From positions 1 through 9,159 of the forward strand of contig JAQGHP010000665.1 of assembly GCA_028288775.1 (NCBI GenBank): DNA of 9,159 nucleotides, written 5' to 3'. A program made the position numbers and the translations under genes. This stretch comes from Phycisphaerales bacterium. Lineage in GTDB: Bacteria > Planctomycetota > Phycisphaerae > Tepidisphaerales > Tepidisphaeraceae. This document shows positions 1 through 6,432 of the stretch, piece after piece. How positions within the stretch are numbered: the stretch's first letter is position 1; each line of letters begins with the position of its first letter. Under the pieces are notes generated by a model, which saw only the letters and a program-made list of their open reading frames with translations, ran no database searches and had not been told where the DNA came from.

Positions 1-105
1 AATTTGATCTTGGCGCTCTTGGCTCCTTGGCGTTCTTGGCGCTTCCCATCCGTCTTTTCTTCGCGTCTGTCTTCGCGCTTTCGCGCCTTCGCGGTTTTAT
101 CCTGA
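1..105. repeat. Periodic short-unit repeat, two tandem families
   Basis: Positions 7-45 hold four approximate copies of a C-TTGGCG unit at irregular 8-11 nt spacing (cttggcgct, cttggctc, cttggcgtt, cttggcgctt). Positions 58-96 hold a second series built on TTCGCG (cttcgcgtct, cttcgcgctt, tcgcgcc, ttcgcgg). The block ends at 91-102 with GCGGTTTTATCC, close to the GCGGTTGTTCC that ends the arrays at 3707-3717 and 3833-3843. Both series run in the same orientation; an inverted partner, if there is one, would lie outside the window. The reading frame from base 6 stays open to a stop at about 187, but this looks like a product of the repeat rather than a gene tail. Confidence 0.7.
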
Positions 106-144
106 CGTCGGATTCACCGTGCCCTACATCAATCCGTGGACGGT

Positions 145-174
145 GCGACATATCCCGTGCCGAGAGGCTAGAAT
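145..174 (+). promoter_or_regulatory. Possible sigma-70-like promoter for the ABC exporter genes
   Basis: GCGACA at 145-150 matches four of six bases of the -35 consensus. TAGAAT at 169-174 matches five of six of the -10, with an 18-nt spacer. Transcription would begin near 181 and give a leader of about 20 nt carrying the AGGAG at 187-191. This is a pattern match only, and promoters in the suspected phylum are poorly characterised. Confidence 0.25.
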
Positions 175-201
175 TGCCACAACAATAGGAGCCGCCCACC
201 T

Positions 202-981
202 GTGTCCTTGTCCGCAACTGACAGCCAACCCGTCCGAGCAAGCACGAACAGGAGCCCCGATCCGTTCATCGTTTCCCTTGAAGGCGTGCGAAAAACCTAC
301 GGCTCCGGGCCCGGCGCATTCACCGCGCTGCACGAGCTTTCCCTGCGCATTCCTCGCGGGCGCACTGTGGCGCTGCTGGGGCGGAGTGGGTCAGGGAAGA
401 GCACGCTGCTGAACCTGCTCGGGGCGGTGGATCGGCCGACGACCGGGGCGGTGCGCATCGGCGGAGTCAATATCGCGACGCTGTCGGACGAGCAACTCGC
501 CCTCTTCCGCCGACGGCGGCTGGGGTTTGTGTTCCAGTCGTTTCATCTCGTACCGAGCCTGACAGTTTTCGATAACGTCGCGGTGCCGTGGGTTCTGGAT
601 CGGAAACTCACGGGAGCAAGACGGCAGGAAATTGAGTCGCTGCTGGCCCGGCTGGGGCTGGCCGACAAATCGCGGCGCTACCCTGATGAACTTTCCGGCG
701 GGCAGCAGCAGCGCGTGGCTTTAGCACGCGCGGTCATCCATCGGCCGGAACTGATTTTGGCTGATGAGCCCACGGGAAATCTCGATGCGCAGAGCGGCCG
801 GGTGATTCTCGATCTGCTCGTCGAGCTGCAAAATGAATTCGGCGTAACGGTCGTAATGGCCACCCACTCGGAGGAAGCCGCGGGACGGTGCGGCGACCGC
901 GTTTTGCTCGACGACGGGCGCGTGGTGGGGACTAGTGGCGCCGTGGAAGTGGGACCGATCGGGGCGGGGGTGGCGCGGTGA
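202..981 (+). CDS. ABC transporter ATP-binding protein, LolD/MacB type
   Basis: 259-aa cytoplasmic nucleotide-binding subunit that hydrolyses ATP to drive the FtsX-type permease encoded next to it. All ABC motifs are present: Walker A GRSGSGKST at residues 60-68, Q-loop Gln112 in FVFQSFHLVPSLTVFDN, signature LSGGQQQR at 164-171, Walker B LILADEP at 184-190 followed by TGNLD, and the H-loop His222. The FQSFHLVPSLT stretch and length fit the LolD/MacB/FtsE branch that pairs with FtsX-like permeases. The chosen start is GTG at 202, with AGGAG at 187-191 about 10 nt upstream; an N-terminal extension of roughly 25 residues precedes the domain. The stop overlaps the permease start by 4 nt (GTGA), so the two are very probably translationally coupled. 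The substrate cannot be read from the ATPase. The closest context analogy is the att-type exporter, because an AttH-like lipocalin lies downstream. Confidence 0.95.
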   Translation: MSLSATDSQPVRASTNRSPDPFIVSLEGVRKTYGSGPGAFTALHELSLRIPRGRTVALLGRSGSGKSTLLNLLGAVDRPTTGAVRIGGVNIATLSDEQLALFRRRRLGFVFQSFHLVPSLTVFDNVAVPWVLDRKLTGARRQEIESLLARLGLADKSRRYPDELSGGQQQRVALARAVIHRPELILADEPTGNLDAQSGRVILDLLVELQNEFGVTVVMATHSEEAAGRCGDRVLLDDGRVVGTSGAVEVGPIGAGVAR

Positions 982-3512
982 TCGGATTTTTCGGGAAGCT
1001 GGCGGCGGGGCATTTTCGGCAGCATCGGCTCGAGGCGATGCTGTGCCTGGCGGGGGTGGCATTGGGCGTCGCGGTCGTCGTCGCAATGGACGCGGCGGTG
1101 GACGCCTGCGTGCAGAGCTTCGGCGGAGCGGTGCAGTCGCTCGCCGAGCGGTCCACGCACAGCATCTTCGCGGACGACGGCGTGATCTCCGACGAGACCT
1201 ACATCGGCCTTCTCCGCAAAAAGCTCCCGTTCCCGCTGGCCCCCGTGATCGACCGTTCCATCCTTGTAAACCAGGGTGAGCAGGGCGTCGTCGCGCGATT
1301 GATCGGTGTGGACGTTTTCTCAGAGAAGACGCTCCGGTCGTTTACGCAGTTGCAAACTTCCCTCGACAAGACCGCGCTGCGGGAGTTCCTGACGGAGCCG
1401 GGGCGTGTCGTCATTGCCGACCAACTGGCCGATCGTTTGCACGTTGCACCGGGCGCGGCGCTGAGCCTTACCGTCGGCGGAAAGCGCATGGAGGCGCGCG
1501 TCGCGGGGATCATGCATCCGACCGGCGTGGCGCGGGCGCAGTTGAATAATCTCGTTCTCGCGGATCTGGCGACGGCGCAGGAATTGACGGGCTCTCTGGG
1601 CAAGCTCGATCGCGTGGATACGAGTCTGGAATCGCCTGAGCAGGAGGCAGCACTGGCCGCGGCACTGCCCGCAGGGCTGACATTGCGCTCGACCCGGCAG
1701 CAGTCGGCCTCGCTCGCCGACCTCACCCGCTCCTACCGGTTGAACCTTGGCGCGCTCTCGCTAATGGCCAGCTTCGTGGCCGTGTTCATCGTCTACAACA
1801 GCATGCTGATCTCCGTGCAGCAGCGGGTCACGAGCCTGGGCATCCTGCGGTGCCTCGGCGCCTCGCGCTGGCAATTGGGCGGGATCTACCTGGCCGAGGC
1901 GGTGGTGTTCGCAATTGTCGGCGGGGTGATCGGGGTGCTGGGCGGATGGCTGCTGTCGCGCGTGCTGGTCGGATACGTTGCAACTACGATCAACGATCTT
2001 TATGCAGCGCTGCGGCCGGGGCCGGTGACGATCGGCATGGGGGCCTTCGCGAAGGGGATGGCGGTATCCATCGGAAGTTGCTTGATCGGCGCGATCGTAC
2101 CGCTGGTGCGCGCCGCAGGAACGCCGCCGGTGAACGCGTTTCGTGCGACGGCCCGGCACCAGGGCGCCCGTCGGGCCGCGGCCGTGCTGTTGCTCGTCGG
2201 GGTCGCGCTGCTGGCGGGTTCGTGGGGCGTGTACCTGCTGCCCGGCGAGTCGCCGACGGCCGGGTTCGTCATGACGGCGCTGGTGGCGCTGGGCTTCGCG
2301 CTCATGTGCCCCGCCCTCACGCAACTCGCCTGCGGCGTCGTAGACGCGGTCGCGCGCCCCTTGCAGCTTTTGCCCTTGCGGATGGCGGCGACGGGCGTAA
2401 GCCGGTCTCTTGCGATCACGGGAATCGCCGTCGCGGCGACAATGTTGGCGATGGGAATGAACGTGGGCGTGCGCACGATGGTCAGCTCGTTTCGCGGCGC
2501 GCTGGACCACTGGATCACCCGCCGATTCGCGGCGGACGTTTTTGTCGGCCCGGAACTGCTCGTCAACCACAAAGTGGATGCGACGCTCGACCCCCGTGTC
2601 GAGCAATGGGTGCGTGCCCAACCGGAAACCCGGCGGATCGTCGAGTACCGGGCGCGCACGGTCGAACTCGCCGGGAAGCCCGTCATGCTCGTCGGCACCA
2701 ATGTGCGCGATGTCCTTTCGACGATGGCGATCAAGAGCCTTCTCGCGGACGCACGCGAGTTTAACCCGCAGACGGATGCGATGATCAGTGAACCGCTGGC
2801 CGGGCGAACGAAGCTGGGTCCGGGCGGAACGCTGGAGATGCACACGCCGACCGGGCAGCGGCGGTTCCGCGTGTTTGGAGTGTTCTACGATTTTGGGTCG
2901 GAGCGCGGGCAGGTGATGCTCGACCGCCCCAAGTTCGCCGGGGCGTGGGGGGATGACACGATCAACTCACTGCACGTCACGCTATCGCCGGGAAGCGAAC
3001 CCGAGCAAATCGCGGGGAGATGGTCTTCAGAATTGCGCCACGAATTCCCGGTGGTCGCGAGCAGCTTCGGGCAGGTGCGCGGGGAGGTGCTGACGGTTTT
3101 CGATCGCACGTTCAAGATCACGGAAGTGCTGACCTGGCTGGCGGGCGGCGTGGCGTTTTGTGGGTTGGCCGGGTCACTCCTGGCGTTGGCGCTCGCCCGG
3201 CAGCGCGATTACAGTCTGCTGGCCGCGGTCGGGATGTCAGGCCGGCAGACGGCGATCTGGGTGCTCGGGCAGGGCGTGCTGATCGCGTGGGTGTCGGCGG
3301 CGGTGGCCTGCGTCTCGGGGACGCTGCTGGCGTACGTGCTGGCCTACGTGATCCAATACCGCTCGTTCGGCTGGAGCATCCCCGCAAGCCCGCAGCCGCG
3401 GTTTTGGGTGGAGGATCTTGTGCTGGCGACGGTCGCGGCGATGGTGGCTGCGATCTACCCGGTCTATCGGCTGAGGAAGTTACCGCCGGCCGTGAGCCTT
3501 CGTCAGGAATAG
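978..3512 (+). CDS. Large FtsX-family ABC transporter permease with two FtsX domains
   Basis: 844-aa inner-membrane subunit pairing with the ATPase upstream. About ten hydrophobic segments are visible, near residues 19-37, 256-280, 305-333, 358-378, 399-421, 428-452, 478-500, 713-740, 762-790 and 812-828. The first is followed by a soluble MacB-like periplasmic domain (about 40-250), then an FtsX domain containing LGILRCLGASRWQL at 287-300. A second unit repeats the plan: periplasmic domain at about 505-710, FtsX domain with YSLLAAVGMSGRQTA at 745-759, and a C-terminus YPVYRLRKLPPAVSLRQE typical of this superfamily. It therefore looks like two half-permeases fused, and one chain may supply both membrane halves. 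It starts at GTG 978 inside the end of the ATPase gene. By family knowledge such permeases extract or move lipophilic or envelope molecules rather than small solutes; the actual substrate is unknown. The following AttH-like gene is separated by 359 nt of repeats. Confidence 0.93.
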   Translation: MIGFFGKLAAGHFRQHRLEAMLCLAGVALGVAVVVAMDAAVDACVQSFGGAVQSLAERSTHSIFADDGVISDETYIGLLRKKLPFPLAPVIDRSILVNQGEQGVVARLIGVDVFSEKTLRSFTQLQTSLDKTALREFLTEPGRVVIADQLADRLHVAPGAALSLTVGGKRMEARVAGIMHPTGVARAQLNNLVLADLATAQELTGSLGKLDRVDTSLESPEQEAALAAALPAGLTLRSTRQQSASLADLTRSYRLNLGALSLMASFVAVFIVYNSMLISVQQRVTSLGILRCLGASRWQLGGIYLAEAVVFAIVGGVIGVLGGWLLSRVLVGYVATTINDLYAALRPGPVTIGMGAFAKGMAVSIGSCLIGAIVPLVRAAGTPPVNAFRATARHQGARRAAAVLLLVGVALLAGSWGVYLLPGESPTAGFVMTALVALGFALMCPALTQLACGVVDAVARPLQLLPLRMAATGVSRSLAITGIAVAATMLAMGMNVGVRTMVSSFRGALDHWITRRFAADVFVGPELLVNHKVDATLDPRVEQWVRAQPETRRIVEYRARTVELAGKPVMLVGTNVRDVLSTMAIKSLLADAREFNPQTDAMISEPLAGRTKLGPGGTLEMHTPTGQRRFRVFGVFYDFGSERGQVMLDRPKFAGAWGDDTINSLHVTLSPGSEPEQIAGRWSSELRHEFPVVASSFGQVRGEVLTVFDRTFKITEVLTWLAGGVAFCGLAGSLLALALARQRDYSLLAAVGMSGRQTAIWVLGQGVLIAWVSAAVACVSGTLLAYVLAYVIQYRSFGWSIPASPQPRFWVEDLVLATVAAMVAAIYPVYRLRKLPPAVSLRQE

Positions 3513-3562
3513 CGTGGACCGGGGAATGGTGCTGCTCTTTACCGCAAGGGACGAAGAAATGC

Positions 3563-3844
3563 GGAACGAACCGCAGAGGACGCAGAGAGCGCAGAGAAAT
3601 CCTGTAGGGTGCTTACTCGCCCACCATCGACCGCCCTGCGATGGGAAAGCGCGAGAAATGCCGCCAAGACGCCAAGGTCGAAATTCCCTGGCGTCCTGGC
3701 ACATTGGCGGTTGTTCCAATGTTATTTACTGACGTGAACGTGGGTTGGCGTACTCCCATGCCATGCCCCCACGCTGACGGTGGGCGAGTACACCCACCCT
3801 ACATGAATCCCTCTGCGCTCTCTGCGTCCTCTGCGGTTGTTCCC
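3563..3844. repeat. Long inverted repeat element filling the permease-lipocalin gap
   Basis: Left arm about 3563-3625 and right arm about 3779-3844 are reverse complements with few differences. The core at 3570-3596 pairs perfectly with 3811-3837 (27 bp, built from GCAGAG units). GTAGGGTG at 3604-3611 pairs with CACCCTAC at 3795-3802, and TACTCGCCCACC at 3614-3625 pairs with GGTGGGCGAGTA at 3779-3790. The arms enclose about 150 nt that contain a second inverted repeat (3661-3710). No credible gene is present in 3513-3871; the frame open from 3641 is only an upstream extension of the lipocalin frame. The layout resembles a small non-autonomous element with terminal inverted repeats, but no target-site duplication was identified. 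Confidence 0.85.
3661..3717. repeat. Inner periodic inverted repeat (CGCCAAG / CTTGGCG family)
   Basis: CCGCCAAGACGCCAAGG at 3661-3677 is matched in inverse by 3686-3710, whose reverse complement reads CCGCCAA, an extra 8-nt unit TGTGCCAG, then GACGCCAGGG. Apart from one mismatch, the arms differ by that single 8-nt period. The right arm ends in GCGGTTGTTCC (3707-3717), identical to the end of the outer right arm at 3833-3843. It lies inside the outer inverted repeat. Confidence 0.75.
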
Positions 3845-3862
3845 GGTTTTTGCACGGGAGAA

Positions 3863-3868
3863 AAGGTG
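3863..3868 (+). promoter_or_regulatory. Ribosome binding site fixing the lipocalin start
   Basis: AAGGTG at 3863-3868, preceded by GGGAG at 3856-3860, lies immediately upstream of ATG 3872. It selects this start over the in-frame ATGs at 3641 and 3803, which would place repeat-derived sequence in front of a normal signal peptide. Confidence 0.6.
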
Positions 3869-3871
3869 AAA

Positions 3872-4972
3872 ATGCCATTGAAAGTCAGCGTGTTAACGAT
3901 CCTCCTCTTCGCCCTCACGTCGTACGGTGCGGGCGACACGGCCACGCAGCCCGCGAAGCCGGAGTTTTCGCAGGCGCTGGGGCCGCGGGAATGGGCGTTC
4001 CCGCGCGATCATGGACGGCATGACGGGTTCAAGACCGAGTGGTGGTATTTTACGGGCAATCTCCGGGACGAGGCCGGACACCGTTTCGGGTATCAGCTCA
4101 CTTTTTTCCGCACCGCGGTCGCGCCCGCGGTTGCCGACCGGCCCAGCCCGTGGGCGATGCGCGATCTCTACTTCGCCCACGCGGCCATCTCCGACATCGA
4201 CGGCAACCAATTCACCTTCAAAGACCGCATGCAACGCGGCCGACCGGGATTGGCGTACGCATCCGACCAATCGCTCGACGTGATGCTGCTCGATTGGTCG
4301 GCAAAGCAAGCAGCCGATGGAATCGCGCTGCGGGCGAGCGAGCCGGGGTTTGGAATCGAGCTGCAATGCGGCCAGGGCCGCGGGCCGGTACTGCAGGGGC
4401 CGGGCGGGGTGAACGCCAAGGGGCGCGAGCGCGGGCAGGCTTCGTATTACTATTCGATGACCCGCCTGCCGACGAAGGGCACGCTTACCGTGGGCGAGCG
4501 AAGGTTTCAGGTCTCCGGCTTGAGCTGGATGGACCACGAATTTTCCAGCAACGCCCTCGCCCCCAATCAAAGCGGCTGGGACTGGATGGGCCTGCACCTG
4601 GCCAGCGGCGACGATCTCATGCTCTATCGCATCCGCGACCGCGCCGGCGGGGCGGATTACGTCTCGGGCACCCGCATCACGCCCGATGGCGTGCCGCATT
4701 ATCTTGCTTCTACTGACATCGCAATGGAGAGCGCGAAGCCGTGGAAAAGCTCCGCGACCGGAGCGACCTACCCGCAGGAATGGAAGCTCAAGTGCGCGGG
4801 GTTGCCGGGGCTCATCGTACGAAGTGAAATGGCGGGGCAGGAATTGATCACGAAGAACTCAACGGACGTCGATTATTTCGAAGGTGCGGCAAAGGTGACC
4901 GACGACCAGGGCCGACCCGCGGGCGAGGGATATCTGGAAATGACTGGCTACGTGAAGCCGGTGGGCGGATAA
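3872..4972 (+). CDS. Secreted AttH/CrtC-like lipocalin-domain protein
   Basis: 366-aa exported protein of the family containing AttH and carotenoid 1,2-hydratase-like proteins (COG5621-type 'predicted secreted hydrolase'). Residues 1-20 form a standard signal peptide (MPLK basic start, VSVLTILLFALTSYGA core, likely cleavage after Gly-Ala), followed by a short TATQPAKPE linker. Family hallmarks are FPRDHGRHDGFKTEWWYFTG at 43-62, RFGYQLTFFR at 71-80, GLSWMDHEFSS at 216-226 followed by GWDWMGLHLASGDDLMLYR at 235-253, DYFEGA at 334-339 and GEGYLEMTGY at 351-360. These define the two-lobed lipocalin-like fold. In att-type loci a homologue accompanies an ABC ATPase and FtsX permeases, exactly the upstream neighbours here, so it probably acts outside the inner membrane on a lipophilic molecule handled by that exporter. 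Hydratase activity on carotenoids is not implied: no carotenoid genes are nearby. The start at 3872 is chosen for the signal peptide and binding site. Confidence 0.9.
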   Translation: MPLKVSVLTILLFALTSYGAGDTATQPAKPEFSQALGPREWAFPRDHGRHDGFKTEWWYFTGNLRDEAGHRFGYQLTFFRTAVAPAVADRPSPWAMRDLYFAHAAISDIDGNQFTFKDRMQRGRPGLAYASDQSLDVMLLDWSAKQAADGIALRASEPGFGIELQCGQGRGPVLQGPGGVNAKGRERGQASYYYSMTRLPTKGTLTVGERRFQVSGLSWMDHEFSSNALAPNQSGWDWMGLHLASGDDLMLYRIRDRAGGADYVSGTRITPDGVPHYLASTDIAMESAKPWKSSATGATYPQEWKLKCAGLPGLIVRSEMAGQELITKNSTDVDYFEGAAKVTDDQGRPAGEGYLEMTGYVKPVGG

Positions 4973-5004
4973 TCCTCGGTGCGTCGCGCGTTGAAAACTG
5001 CTAC

Positions 5005-5012
5005 GGAGAAGG
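5005..5012 (+). promoter_or_regulatory. Ribosome binding site for the pectinesterase
   Basis: GGAGAAGG at 5005-5012 sits 5 nt before ATG 5018. It makes this the best start for the pectinesterase despite the long N-terminal stretch it adds, and favours it over the in-frame GTG at 4979. Confidence 0.6.
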
Positions 5013-5017
5013 ATCTC

Positions 5018-6181
5018 ATGAGCCACATCGTCGAATGTCTTTCGCCGTGGCATGGGCGGCTCGCCCATGTTTGCCTGTCTGACGCCCAGCGGCCGCAGCA
5101 ATCACAAGGTTCACAGAGGCCACTCAGGGCACGGAGCGGAAATCTCATCGCATGTCTCTGTGCCCTTTGCGGCCTCTGTGGCCTTTGTGCCAGAGCGGGC
5201 GCCGACGAGAAACCCGCTACGACCGCGCCGGCTTCGATCGTCGTCGCCGGCGACGGCACCGGCGATTACCGTGGCATCCAGGAAGCCGTTAACGCAGTCC
5301 CGGCGGGCAACGCGCAGCGCATCGTCATTCACATCCGGCCGGGGATGTACCGGGGGCAGGTGGTGGTGCCGCGGGAGAAGCGGTTCGTCTCGTTTTTGGG
5401 TGAAGCTGCGGACAAAACGTTGATTACCGAATCGTGGAACCTCCGTACGATCGGGAAGAACGGGCAGGCCATCGGCGTGTTCGGGGCCGCCACCGTGATT
5501 GTGCTCGCCGACGATTTTGAAGCCGAAAACATCACCTTCGAAAATGGCGCGGGCAACCGCGGCCAGGCTCCCGCGCTGAGCGTGAGCGGCGACCGCGCCG
5601 TCTTCCGCCGATGCAATTTCATGAGCTGGCAGGACACGCTCCTGCTCAACCAGGGTCGTCATTACCTCGATTCCTGTTACATCTGCGGCTCGGTCGATTT
5701 CATCGCTGGCGGCGCGACCGCGTTTTTTGAGAAGTGCCGCATGCACTGCATGACGGGCGGCTACATCACCGCGGCTTCGACGCCGCAGGATCAGGCGTAC
5801 GGGTTTGTGTTTTCCGGTTGCCGCATCACGGCAGAGGCGGACCGGCGCAATGTGTATCTGGGCCGGCCGTGGCGCTCCTTCGCCAGCGTGACGTTCCTGC
5901 GGACGGACATGCCCGGCAGCGTGGACGATGCGGGCTGGGACAACTGGCGCGTCCCCGACCGCGAGAAGACCACCCGATTCGCCGAGTACCGCAGCGAAGG
6001 GCTGGGAGCGCATCCGAGCGCCCGCGTGGCATGGTCCAAGCAGCTTACGGACGAGCAGGCAAAGGCCATCACGAGGGAATCGGTTCTGGGCGGAAAGGAC
6101 GGCTGGGACCCCAAGCCCGCCGGGGCCGCGACGCAGCCGGCGGCGGCTGCGAATCCGGGCGCTGGGGCGGCGAATAAGTGA
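5018..6181 (+). CDS. Secreted pectinesterase (pectin methylesterase, CE8)
   Basis: 387-aa protein that removes methyl esters from pectin homogalacturonan, releasing methanol and pectate. The right-handed beta-helix domain starts near residue 74 with VVAGDGTGDYRGIQEAVNAV and runs to about 345. Active-site motifs are intact: GQAPAL at 182-187, QDTL at 205-208 (oxyanion Gln205, catalytic Asp206), GSVDFIAG at 224-231 (nucleophile Asp227; the usual Phe after Ile is Ala), and LGRPW at 281-285 (Arg283). ITFENGAGN at 172-180 is also typical. Secretion is indicated by a hydrophobic run LIACLCALCGLCGLCARAGA ending near residue 62, unusual for five cysteines and for a roughly 42-residue region before it. 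That N-terminus coincides with a palindrome and a periodic inverted repeat. The C-terminus is a low-complexity Ala/Pro/Gly tail. It begins 45 nt after the lipocalin gene and may share its transcript. The enzyme call is firm; the exact start is less sure. Confidence 0.93.
   Translation: MSHIVECLSPWHGRLAHVCLSDAQRPQQSQGSQRPLRARSGNLIACLCALCGLCGLCARAGADEKPATTAPASIVVAGDGTGDYRGIQEAVNAVPAGNAQRIVIHIRPGMYRGQVVVPREKRFVSFLGEAADKTLITESWNLRTIGKNGQAIGVFGAATVIVLADDFEAENITFENGAGNRGQAPALSVSGDRAVFRRCNFMSWQDTLLLNQGRHYLDSCYICGSVDFIAGGATAFFEKCRMHCMTGGYITAASTPQDQAYGFVFSGCRITAEADRRNVYLGRPWRSFASVTFLRTDMPGSVDDAGWDNWRVPDREKTTRFAEYRSEGLGAHPSARVAWSKQLTDEQAKAITRESVLGGKDGWDPKPAGAATQPAAAANPGAGAANK
5051..5069. repeat. Palindromic hairpin inside the pectinesterase N-terminal coding region
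   Basis: CATGGGC at 5051-5057 and GCCCATG at 5063-5069 form a perfect 7-bp stem around GGCTC. It is translated as part of the region before the signal-peptide core and has no counterpart in the conserved enzyme domain. It looks like an inserted REP-style palindrome. Confidence 0.6.
5103..5189. repeat. Periodic inverted repeat encoding the pectinesterase signal region
   Basis: The left arm 5103-5136 (starts CACAAGG, contains CACAGAGGCC and GGGCAC) matches the reverse complement of 5155-5189 (starts CACAAAGG, same CACAGAGGCC and GGGCAC). The arms are about 34 bp, align without gaps and have roughly eight mismatches. The 18-nt spacer is 5137-5154. The right arm is a series of (C)TCTGTG/CTTTGCG-like units with a period near 9 nt; read in frame it encodes the Leu-Cys-Ala/Gly run of the signal peptide. 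Confidence 0.75.
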
Positions 6182-6191
6182 CCGCCGCATG

Positions 6192-6280
6192 TAGCCCCGG
6201 AGGGGTGAAAGAATTTTGCCCACGGCGCAAGCCGTGGGAAAGGGACAAAGAAGCAAATTAGCCCCGTCGGGGCGTAAGAA
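6192..6280 (+). repeat. Modular three-hairpin element, copy A (R-H-R)
   Basis: Three small palindromes in order. R1 is AGCCCCGGAGGGGTGAAAGA from 6193. H at 6219-6238 has stem CCCACGGC / GCCGTGGG with a GCAA tetraloop. R2 is AGCCCCGTCGGGGCGTAAGA from 6260. The distance from R1 start to the G before the H stem is 25 nt, and from there to R2 start is 42 nt. The same spacings occur in copy B on the opposite strand. It begins 10 nt after the pectinesterase stop and might act as a transcript 3' end, but no T-run follows the hairpins, so a terminator is not claimed. Confidence 0.85.
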
Positions 6281-6333
6281 GCGCGGGATTCGGAGAGATT
6301 GTTCCGGGTAATGAACCGCGTGGCCACGTCGAA

Positions 6334-6368
6334 CGGACCTTTGGTCCGACCGGGCCGACACGGCCCGG
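6334..6368. repeat. Two adjacent hairpins between the modular elements
   Basis: CGGACC at 6334-6339 pairs with GGTCCG at 6343-6348 around TTT. One base later, CCGGGCCG at 6350-6357 pairs with CGGCCCGG at 6361-6368 around ACA. Both stems are perfect (6 and 8 bp). They lie midway between modular copies A and B. No poly-T tract follows either one, so they do not look like intrinsic terminators on either strand. The rest of 6182-6570 outside the palindromes shows nothing I can name. Confidence 0.65.
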
Positions 6369-6432
6369 CTCCGATCGTCCCGTCCCAATACAGATCGTCC
6401 AACCATCGGGCGCGGTTCGAAAAGCCGGCGCG

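Noticed and set aside
6..187. Open frame at the left edge that might be the tail of an upstream gene
   Set aside because: It runs through periodic repeats that stay open by composition, and it shows no recognisable protein motif.
1761..2843. 360-codon minus-strand frame opposite the permease
   Set aside because: Composition is His/Arg/Gln-rich with no recognisable domain, and the plus strand has convincing FtsX features throughout.
3563..3844. CRISPR-like array from the clustered repeats
   Set aside because: Units are 7-9 nt, degenerate and contiguous, arranged as inverted arms; there are no constant-length spacers and no cas genes.
3641..3871. In-frame 77-codon N-terminal extension of the lipocalin gene
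   Set aside because: It is made of repeat sequence and would bury a normal signal peptide. ATG 3872 has a suitable binding site.
3872..4972. Functional carotenoid 1,2-hydratase
   Set aside because: The fold family matches, but there are no carotenoid genes, and the exporter context fits AttH-like proteins better.
6192..6240. Intrinsic terminator after the pectinesterase gene
   Set aside because: The hairpins are GC-rich, but the H stem is followed by AAAGGG rather than a T-run, and the same structure recurs as a repeat module in the opposite orientation.
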